A stretch of DNA of 64,000 nt from UBA721 sp002705165 (GTDB lineage Bacteria; Planctomycetota; Planctomycetia; Pirellulales; Pirellulaceae): positions 176,819 to 240,818 of the forward strand of contig JBJLEF010000010.1 of NCBI GenBank assembly GCA_045565995.1, written 5' to 3'. Position 1 is the first letter of the stretch. Every line of letters starts with the position of its first letter. A program made the position numbers and the translations under genes. Of this stretch, positions 43,906 to 50,234 are shown in pieces. The notes below the pieces were generated by a model. That model did not search any database. It was not told the origin of the DNA and saw only the letters and a program-made list of their open reading frames with translations.

Positions 43906-46773
43906 GTGTTCCGCTGTGTAACTTACTTCCTATTAGTTCTTATCGGTGCCGTTAATCTTTCGTCTGTTGTGATGGCGAACCCGGGGCGGGATGCGGTTTC
44001 GATCCTGCAGGAAAACTGTGTCGGCTGCCACGGAGGATTCGAAGTCAATGGAGACGTGGATCTGAAGGCCCTTCGTAATTCACGGCATTTACGTAATTCT
44101 CCCAAACTGCTTGTGCGTGTGATGAACGCTGTTTCGGATAAGACCATGCCGCCGGAAGGTGAGTCTGTCCTGGAAGAATCTGTTCGCCAGGAGTTACTTC
44201 GTAGCCTCGGTGAAGTGTTGCGTCAGGTGGAGTTTGAATCGGCAATCATGTCTGACGGTGTCGCTCGACTGAATCGATTTCAATACAACAATACAATCAA
44301 AGATCTGTTTCAACTGAAGATTGACGTCTTCGCCCTACCTGAAAAACTGATGACCCGTCACGATCCCTATCTGGCGTCTGGCGTTGGAGTGATGCCGGAG
44401 CGGGTGCGAGTTGAATCGCTGGCTTTGCGTCCTCAATCCGGAATGCAAAATGTGAAGTCCTTTCCCAAGGACTCGCGGGCAAGTCATGGATTTGATAATC
44501 AGGTGGATGTTCTGACGATGTCCCCTTTGCTGCTGGATGCCTTTTTGCGTTTAGGCGTTTCTGTTGTCGAGAGCCCCGATTTCACGGCTGAGAAAGTCGG
44601 AGTTTGGGACGAGTTGTTCTCTAAACAGCCAGAGAACACAACGTTGGAAGAAGAGATTCGTAAACGACTGGCTGGATTCCTCTATCGTGCATTTCGACGG
44701 CCGGTAGACGACGAGACACTCACTCGTTACACCAACTATGCGTTAAGTCATGCCTCACGTGGGCTCGACTTAACCGCTTCGATGAAAAAAGTTGTTTCGG
44801 CGGTTTTGTCTTCCCCGCGTTTCTTCTATCGCAGTCGTTCGGCGACTTCAGGAGAGTCGCCATTTGAAATTGCGTCCAGCTTGTCTTACACACTCTGGAG
44901 TAGTTGTCCGGATAGGGAATTGCTCAAGGTGGCAGCGAATGGCGGATTATCAGATCCGCAAGTGCTTCGCTCTACGATCCAGCGGATGCTAAAGGATCCC
45001 AAAGTGGAGCGTTTTATGGATAGTTTTCCAGTGCAATGGATGCAGTTGGAAACATTGATGGCTGTCACGCCGGATCCAAGTGTTAATAGGTATTTCAGCC
45101 TCGATGGACAGTATCCGGCGACGGTCCAAATGGTACTGGAGCCATTGTTGCTGTTTGATGGACTGTTTGTCGAGAACCGCTCGATACACGAATTGATTTC
45201 TCCCGTATTCAGCTACCATAGCCCGTTCCTGAAAAGCTGGTACGGTGATAAGCTTTCTCCGCCCCCAGTCGATGTGGAGGCGATTAATCGGGAGAATGAT
45301 ATTCGCTCTCAGGCAATCGCAATCGAACAGGCGGTTGTGGATGACTTTAACAAGCAATTACGAGAACTTGAAATGGCGATCAAAAACCCCGCAAACTCAG
45401 GGTTGGTTGAGGTCGATCTTGTGGCGGGGCAGGCGAAGTGGGAGGAATCTCAGGCGCAGGAAATAGAAGGGGAACTGGAACTGACGCCCTGGTCCAAAAT
45501 CGGCCCTTTCCGGGCAAGCAGTCTGGATGATGCACATAAGACAGCCTTCGTGGATGAGGCTGCAGTGGATCTCGAAAAGCAGTATGGCGATTTTCGCTGG
45601 GAGGAGGCAGGCGATCTTGTGGATGGGAAAATCCATGAACTGCGGGAAGGCAACAGCGCTCACTATGTGTATAGAACAATTAAGACCGAAGTGGCCAGAT
45701 CCGTCCTGATCTCGTTAGGGTCTGATGATAGCTTTAAGTTGTGGCACAATGGTGTGCTTATCGGGCAGAAGAATATGGTTCGTGGCGTCGCGCCTGATCA
45801 GGACAAATTTCGTCTGGAACTTGCTGCCGGTGAAAATACGATTTTGCTTAAGATTTCCAATGGAGTTGGAGGGTATGCCTTTTACTTCAAAGCATCTGCC
45901 ATTGCACTTCCGGATCCAGTGAGTGCAGCGTTAAAGATTGAAAAAGGTCGGAGGAATGATATTCAGCAGATGGTGCTCAGAGACTACTACCTGGCCATTG
46001 CTCCGGAGTTGCAAGAAGCTCGTCGAAAATTGAATCTTAAAAAAGCTGAGTTAACACGCGAACGTGAAGTGATACAGAATAAGTTGAATAGCTTACCAAA
46101 ACCTAAAAGCGTGACTGCCCACCGAGACGATGCACAACGGGGTTTTGACAATCATGTCCGCAGTCAACTTCGGGTTCGGGAGTTCGATCGTGTGGCAATT
46201 GAAGATCCCAGATATGGTGGGATTATTACAAATGCGGCGATGTTAAGTATGACTTCCGGGCCGAAGCGTACTCATCCTGTTGCTCGTGGTGTGTGGATTA
46301 CTGAAGTCGTATTTAATGATCCTCCCTCACCTCCTCCCAACGATATTCCGCCGCTCAATGAGGAAGATGGCCCTAAGGATTTGACGATTCGCGAAAAGTT
46401 CGCTGCTCATAGGGAAAACCCTTCCTGTGCTGGATGTCACTCGAAGTTAGATCCGTTGGGATTCGCGTTAGAGAATTATGACATCACCGGGCGTTGGCGC
46501 GATCGTTATGTAAATGGTAGGGAGGTGGATGCCACCGGTACGCTCATGCGTACACACGATTTTGGAGATGTCTTGGAGTTCAAAGAATCGTTGACATCGG
46601 AAAACGATCGTTTTTCCCGAGCTTTCGTCTCGCATTTGCTGCGATTCGCCGTGATGCGAGAGCTAACGCCTCAAGACGAGATTGTTATTGACGTCATCAT
46701 AGAACGGACTGGTGAAGATGGCCATCTCATGCGGGCTATCATTGAGGAAGTGTTGTACCAAGCAGTTCAGTAA
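43906..46773 (+). CDS. DUF1587/1592/1588/1585 cytochrome-type protein with inserted sugar-binding-like domain
   Basis: 955 residues from GTG 43906 (AAAAGGA Shine-Dalgarno). Signal peptide TYFLLVLIGAVNLSSVVMA; heme motif CVGCH at 38-42; DUF1587 (GVARLNRFQYNNTIKDLF); DUF1595 (RLAGFLYRAFRRPVDDETL); DUF1592 (SSPRFFYRS, ASSLSYTLWSSCPD). Residues about 500-680 are an extra beta-rich insert (SKIGPFRASSLDDAHK, SLGSDDSFKLWHNG, ENTILLKISNGVG) resembling PA14/galactose-binding-type modules. Then DUF1588 (ITEVVFNDPPSPPPNDIPPL) with CAGCH and DUF1585 (FSRAFVSHLLRFAVMRELTP). Predicted extracytoplasmic redox protein working with the upstream DUF1552 product. Confidence 0.9.
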   Translation: MFRCVTYFLLVLIGAVNLSSVVMANPGRDAVSILQENCVGCHGGFEVNGDVDLKALRNSRHLRNSPKLLVRVMNAVSDKTMPPEGESVLEESVRQELLRSLGEVLRQVEFESAIMSDGVARLNRFQYNNTIKDLFQLKIDVFALPEKLMTRHDPYLASGVGVMPERVRVESLALRPQSGMQNVKSFPKDSRASHGFDNQVDVLTMSPLLLDAFLRLGVSVVESPDFTAEKVGVWDELFSKQPENTTLEEEIRKRLAGFLYRAFRRPVDDETLTRYTNYALSHASRGLDLTASMKKVVSAVLSSPRFFYRSRSATSGESPFEIASSLSYTLWSSCPDRELLKVAANGGLSDPQVLRSTIQRMLKDPKVERFMDSFPVQWMQLETLMAVTPDPSVNRYFSLDGQYPATVQMVLEPLLLFDGLFVENRSIHELISPVFSYHSPFLKSWYGDKLSPPPVDVEAINRENDIRSQAIAIEQAVVDDFNKQLRELEMAIKNPANSGLVEVDLVAGQAKWEESQAQEIEGELELTPWSKIGPFRASSLDDAHKTAFVDEAAVDLEKQYGDFRWEEAGDLVDGKIHELREGNSAHYVYRTIKTEVARSVLISLGSDDSFKLWHNGVLIGQKNMVRGVAPDQDKFRLELAAGENTILLKISNGVGGYAFYFKASAIALPDPVSAALKIEKGRRNDIQQMVLRDYYLAIAPELQEARRKLNLKKAELTREREVIQNKLNSLPKPKSVTAHRDDAQRGFDNHVRSQLRVREFDRVAIEDPRYGGIITNAAMLSMTSGPKRTHPVARGVWITEVVFNDPPSPPPNDIPPLNEEDGPKDLTIREKFAAHRENPSCAGCHSKLDPLGFALENYDITGRWRDRYVNGREVDATGTLMRTHDFGDVLEFKESLTSENDRFSRAFVSHLLRFAVMRELTPQDEIVIDVIIERTGEDGHLMRAIIEEVLYQAVQ

Positions 46774-46894
46774 TCGGACTTGCTATCTCCGGTTTTACCA
46801 GCCATTGTTTCTAAACGCAATCAAGCTACTTGCTGGCGTTAATTCTCCTGTTCCTCCTGCCAGATGAGCTCGACGCGCCGAAATCGAAAAAAAT

Positions 46895-46916
46895 AAGCGA
46901 TCAAATTGCTTTTTTA
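46895..46916 (+). terminator. Intrinsic terminator downstream of the DUF1592-type gene
   Basis: The stem AAGCGAT / ATTGCTT (7 bp with one G-U) closes a CAA loop and is followed by a run of six T. It lies 122 bp after the stop of the cytochrome gene and before the Fur-like site, so it isolates the flavodoxin unit. Confidence 0.6.
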
Positions 46917-46961
46917 TCTCGGAACCACTTTGCACCCTCCCCTTTTTTTACTAACGTTATG

Positions 46962-46981
46962 GTAATGAGACTCAGTATCAA
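46962..46981. promoter_or_regulatory. Fur-box-like operator upstream of the flavodoxin unit
   Basis: Read on the minus strand the site is GATACT-GAGTCT-CATTACC, matching 14 of 19 positions of the Fur consensus built from GATAAT repeats. It starts 33 bp before a small ORF and about 140 bp before a flavodoxin gene, a classic Fur target. AT-rich sequence around it (TTTTTTTACTAACGTTATGGTAAT) could hold the promoter. Inference: repression when iron is sufficient. Confidence 0.55.
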
Positions 46982-46994
46982 TAGGGATTGCGAC

Positions 46995-47090
46995 ATGCTT
47001 ATCATTTTTCATTTGTTTGTGATTGTTTGGTTTGTAATGATCGCTTGCCTTTGCTTATTAGTAAATGATTTGGGCGTACAAGGTAAATAA
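46995..47090 (+). CDS. Small hydrophobic membrane peptide (31 aa) ahead of flavodoxin
   Basis: ATG at 46995 is preceded by AGGGAT with 7-bp spacing, a good Shine-Dalgarno. The product MLIIFHLFVIVWFVMIACLC then LLVNDLGVQGK is one transmembrane helix with a short polar tail. It lies between the Fur-like site and flavodoxin, whose ATG is 30 bp after its TAA. It could be a co-regulated small membrane protein or a leader peptide. An upstream in-frame TTG (46830) would place the terminator and Fur site inside the coding region and is rejected. Existence rests on the RBS, hydrophobic pattern and position only. Confidence 0.5.
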   Translation: MLIIFHLFVIVWFVMIACLCLLVNDLGVQGK

Positions 47091-47120
47091 AATATTTCAT
47101 TTTTTACAGGAGTTAAAAAG

Positions 47121-47648
47121 ATGAAATCCATTGGTGTTTTTTACGGTTCCTCGACAGGTAACACGGAGTTGGCTGCTGAGAAGATATGTGAGCAGTTAGG
47201 GCAGTTTGTTTCCCATTCCGCGGATATTACGAAAGCAGAACCGGAAGATTTACTGGCTTACGATATTTTGTTGCTAGGTGTATCCACCTGGAATATCGGT
47301 GAGATGCAGGATGACTGGGATGAATTTATTCCACGTATGGAAGGGCTGGACCTAACTGGTAAGCAGGTTGGTTTCTTTGGTATGGGAGATGCGATCGGCT
47401 ATTCCTACAACTTCCTTGATGCCATGGGCATGCTTTGGGATGTAGTTAAAGGGCTTGGCAGTCCGCAGTTAGTCGGAGTTTGGCCTCATGAACAATATAC
47501 CTTTGACGAGTCTTTGGCCGTTTACGATGACGGGCATTTCGTTGGCGTGGGGCTTGATGAGGATAACGAACCGGATTTGCATGACGAGCGCATTAAGGGT
47601 TGGTTGATGAAAATTATGGTGGACTGCGAGTTAATTCCGGCATCTTAG
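47121..47648 (+). CDS. fldA: Long-chain flavodoxin
   Basis: 175 residues with AGGAG 9 bp upstream of the ATG. FMN phosphate-binding loop YGSSTGNTE at 9-17; first isoalloxazine loop VSTWNIGEMQDDW with the stacking Trp; second loop GMGDAIGYSYNF with Tyr; long-chain insertion HEQYTFDESLAVYDDGHFVGVGLDEDNE. It is a cytoplasmic one-electron carrier that commonly replaces ferredoxin when iron is scarce, in line with the Fur-box-like sequence upstream. Genes for a TPR protein and a PQQ propeller follow at 24 and 4 bp, so they may share its transcript. Confidence 0.95.
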   Translation: MKSIGVFYGSSTGNTELAAEKICEQLGQFVSHSADITKAEPEDLLAYDILLLGVSTWNIGEMQDDWDEFIPRMEGLDLTGKQVGFFGMGDAIGYSYNFLDAMGMLWDVVKGLGSPQLVGVWPHEQYTFDESLAVYDDGHFVGVGLDEDNEPDLHDERIKGWLMKIMVDCELIPAS

Positions 47649-47672
47649 ATACCAGAAAGAAACATAGATTCT

Positions 47673-48398
47673 ATGAAACAGTCAGATTACATCCACGAAC
47701 TCATCGAGCAAGGTCGGTTTACAGAGGCTAAACTTCTTTTGTCGGCGGGAACTGTGAGGCCAGAGGCTATTTTCGAACTTGCCCTTAATCTTGGTAATGG
47801 CTTCTATTCTTGTGAGCAGTTTCGTGATGCCAGAGAGTCTTTTGGCTTGGCGCAAAGGTATGAAAGCATTGGTCTGCTGGCAACGGTCAAGTTTGCTAAT
47901 TGTCTGTTACAGACGGGCGACCGTGCCGCTGCTTTAAGTAGTCTCTACGAGGTGAGTGATAATTTTAATGCGTTACCTCAAGAAGCTTTGGATATTTTCC
48001 TGCGAATTGTGGTTCATCTCAGAGAATATGAGCTATTAGCCAAAGCAGAACAAAAAGCACGGCTAAGATTCCCGAACACATCCTTCTATTGGTTTGCCGG
48101 TGGTACTTTAGCTTATAAGCATGAGCACTATTTTCAGGCGATCACCTTCTTTGGGAGGGCAGTCGAATTGTCGCCCGTAAAAGCTTCCTATCGGCTTGCG
48201 TTGGCCCGTGCCTTTCTAAAGTTAAACCGGGAAACTGAAGCAATAAGGGTCCTGGACGAGATTGACATCAGTGAGATCCCGTGCATTGCTGATATCATGT
48301 TGATGAAAATTGTTTTTAGTGAAATTGGTTATTTTGAAGGAATTGAGAATTGCTGCAGTGAATTGACACGGCGTTATTTTCAAAAGAATCAAACGTAA
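47673..48398 (+). CDS. Tetratricopeptide-repeat protein of unknown function
   Basis: 241 residues, all helical. TPR-like pairs are visible: ALNLGNGFYSCEQFRDARESFGLAQRY (split across two helices), KFANCLLQTGDRAAALSSLYEV, GGTLAYKHEHYFQAITFFGRAVELSP and ALARAFLKLNRETEAIRVLDEI. No signal peptide, so probably a cytoplasmic scaffold. Located 24 bp after flavodoxin and 4 bp before a PQQ-propeller gene, indicating a three- or four-gene operon. Low-GC-looking codons, like its neighbours at 47-49.7 kb. No specific function can be assigned. Confidence 0.8.
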   Translation: MKQSDYIHELIEQGRFTEAKLLLSAGTVRPEAIFELALNLGNGFYSCEQFRDARESFGLAQRYESIGLLATVKFANCLLQTGDRAAALSSLYEVSDNFNALPQEALDIFLRIVVHLREYELLAKAEQKARLRFPNTSFYWFAGGTLAYKHEHYFQAITFFGRAVELSPVKASYRLALARAFLKLNRETEAIRVLDEIDISEIPCIADIMLMKIVFSEIGYFEGIENCCSELTRRYFQKNQT

Positions 48399-48402
48399 AT
48401 AA

Positions 48403-49731
48403 ATGTATGTAATACCTCTCCTTAAATTGCTCCGAAATCAACTTTGCATTTCTCTCCTGTGCCTTAGCATTGGTTTCTTTTCGTGGTCCGAACTGATTGC
48501 TGAAACTGGTTGGTTTAGTTTCCAGAATGGTGGCTCAAACACGAATTCTAAAGCGATCGAAATCGACCAGGCGGCTGAGTTCAATAGGAGATGGGAAGTC
48601 GTGTTGGAAGGCTACGGGCAGTCGAGCCCCGTAGTGTGGGGCAAGACGATTTATACGACGACGGTACTTGGTAAGAATAAGGAGAAGTGCATCGTCGCTG
48701 CGCATGATTTGGTAAGTGGTAAACGAATCTGGAGCTTGGATTTTAAGAATCCTGCGCCGCGTGAAAGCACCGTTTATGTTAGCAAAGCAGCTCCGACACC
48801 AGTTGTGGATGCGGACGGTATCGTGGCATTATTTGAAGGTGGTTTGCTGGTTTCGTGCTCGCATGAAGGTAAAGTTTCTTGGAAGCGGGATCTGCTCGGT
48901 GAGTTCGGCGAATTGTCATCCAATCATGGTTTGTCATCTTCACTGGAACAGACACAAGAATCGGTTTTTGTTTGGGTCGAGAGAAAAGAGTCTCCCTATA
49001 TCCTGAGTGTCGATAAAAAGTCAGGTAAGAACAATTGGAAAGTGTCAGGGGTAGGCAGTACATCTTGGGCAACACCTCGCTTGTTGAAAGTTGGCGCGAC
49101 TCAGCAACTGCTGTTAAGCGGAAGTGGGCACATCATGGGGTTAGACCCGGCGACAGGTAAGAAGCTCTGGGATTTTGAAGGCATCGATGGAAATACAGTT
49201 CCTACGCCAATTCCTCTGCGAGACGGCGAGTTTCTGATGGGTGCTACTACAGGTAGAGGGGAAGGTGGTGGTGGAAACCCGGCGGCATTTAATGGGGTGA
49301 TTAAAGTCAGCTTGGAGGATGAGCAGTGGTCCGCGGCTTACCTCTGGCATTGTGAGAAAGCCACATCTTCATTTGGCTCACCCGTGGAAATGAACGGGTT
49401 TGCTTATTTTGTCAATCGTGCCGGGGTTTTATTCGCTGTGGATGCTTCCAAGGGAGAAGAAGTGTACTCTCAGCGACTTCCCTCAAGTATGTGGGCTACG
49501 CCAGTCAAGTTGGGGAATGCTTTAATTCTTCCCTGTAAAAACGGCACGCTTCAGGTAATCGCTCAAGGAAGTGAATTCAGTTCTCTTGGGATTTTTAAAC
49601 TATGGGAGAACGGTGCCACCGAAGGACAACGAGGGTCCTTCGGTGGGCCTGTTCTCTACGCAATTATTCTGGTCGAAGATCAAATAATTGCTCGGCGTGG
49701 GGATCGCCTGTTCAATATTCAAATTAAGTAA
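48403..49731 (+). CDS. Exported PQQ-like beta-propeller protein (third copy)
   Basis: 442 residues. ATG 48403 follows the TPR stop by 4 bp. Signal peptide QLCISLLCLSIGFFSWSELIA. Blades: AHDLVSGKRIWSLD, VDKKSGKNNWKV, LDPATGKKLWDFEG, VDASKGEEVYSQ; the strand IIARRGDRLFNIQI closes the propeller. The opening GWFSFQNGGSNTNSK replaces the WPxxLGP start seen in the other two copies, so it belongs to another subfamily. Role unknown; association with flavodoxin and a TPR protein in one transcript is unusual. Confidence 0.85.
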   Translation: MYVIPLLKLLRNQLCISLLCLSIGFFSWSELIAETGWFSFQNGGSNTNSKAIEIDQAAEFNRRWEVVLEGYGQSSPVVWGKTIYTTTVLGKNKEKCIVAAHDLVSGKRIWSLDFKNPAPRESTVYVSKAAPTPVVDADGIVALFEGGLLVSCSHEGKVSWKRDLLGEFGELSSNHGLSSSLEQTQESVFVWVERKESPYILSVDKKSGKNNWKVSGVGSTSWATPRLLKVGATQQLLLSGSGHIMGLDPATGKKLWDFEGIDGNTVPTPIPLRDGEFLMGATTGRGEGGGGNPAAFNGVIKVSLEDEQWSAAYLWHCEKATSSFGSPVEMNGFAYFVNRAGVLFAVDASKGEEVYSQRLPSSMWATPVKLGNALILPCKNGTLQVIAQGSEFSSLGIFKLWENGATEGQRGSFGGPVLYAIILVEDQIIARRGDRLFNIQIK

Positions 49732-49781
49732 CAAAGTATTCTTTTATAGAATGGCTGTTGAGCATTGTTTGGAGCAAAAAG

Positions 49782-49962
49782 ATGAAAAGAATACTAACTA
49801 TAATATTATTGCTGGTCTCATTCCAGACGCTCGACGCTCGAGACTTCGTTAATATTTACTCAGCCGGGGGGTAATACCTGGCAAGTCGGTCTGCAGACAG
49901 AGTGGACTGTGGCAAGCTGCTGCAGTCTATGCAAGATGAGCCCTGTCGCGAGATATCCTTAG
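49782..49962 (+). pseudogene. Probable remnant of a small exported protein, frame broken at a G run
   Basis: ATG 49782 has GGAG upstream and encodes a signal-peptide-like MKRILTIILLLVSFQTLDA. The frame stops at 49872 just after GGGGGG (49866-49871). With one G fewer, the frame continues as AGGNTWQVGLQTEWTVASCC and reaches TAG at 49960, giving about 59 residues. No family recognised; the C-terminal part contains a CCSLCKM Cys cluster. Could be a decayed gene, a sequence error or a chance ORF. Confidence 0.3.
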
Positions 49963-49974
49963 GAGGCTGTTGAG

Positions 49975-50014
49975 AAAAAAAAGAGGCCAAAACCGTTGCA
50001 TCGGTTTTGACCTC
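49975..50014 (-). terminator. Strong intrinsic terminator reading on the minus strand
   Basis: A 13-bp stem (49983-49995 with 50002-50014, loop of 6) is fully paired in minus-strand RNA because the only mismatch becomes G-U, whereas in plus-strand RNA it is C-A. The stem is followed in the minus direction by U8 (complement of A8 at 49975-49982). No minus-strand protein gene lies upstream of it. Confidence 0.7.
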
Positions 50015-50030
50015 ATGTCAAACCCTACCC

Positions 50031-50063
50031 CTCAACGTGAATTAAGTAAGGGCCCAACAGTCC
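50031..50063 (+). repeat. 33-nt shared intergenic motif, copy 1
   Basis: Matches the sequence at 61216-61248 at 25 of 33 positions. Core: AACGTG, two bases, TTAAGTAA, two bases, GCCCAAC. GGCTGTTGAG lies 66 bp upstream (49965). The copy sits 204 bp before the start codon of the cytochrome gene. Ends CAACAG and CTGTTG are inverted, so it could be the edge of a decayed mobile element. Confidence 0.45.
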
Positions 50064-50234
50064 CTAGCCTACTTACCTTGCCCGATATTGTTAACGGCCA
50101 AAATAGCCAGAAAACGCTATGCAAACGCTTTTTTTGAACGTGGATAGGGGCAAATGGTTCATACTGCTATAATAAGGTCTTAAGAAGACGCCGTTTATAA
50201 ACTATCAGGTCTGCCCTTGAATACTTCGACCGCT

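Larger units (their letters stand above)
49975..50170 (-). ncRNA. Candidate small RNA gene on the minus strand
   Basis: About 190 nt without a coding frame lie between a TATTAT (-10-like) box near 50170-50180 on the minus strand and the strong minus-strand terminator. The span includes the 33-nt shared motif at 50031-50063. The transcript would run antisense to the leader of the cytochrome gene at 50235. Size is in the 6S-RNA range but no known family is recognised. Support is the terminator and spacing only. Confidence 0.35.

Noticed and set aside
46830..47090. 86-codon ORF from TTG 46830 covering the flavodoxin leader
   Set aside because: It would contain the terminator and the Fur-like site; only the last 31 codons have a Shine-Dalgarno and a coherent membrane-helix pattern.
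49960..50063. Full insertion sequence or MITE
   Set aside because: Ends are only loosely inverted (CTGTTG/CAACAG), no transposase and no target duplication seen; kept only as one explanation for the shared motif.
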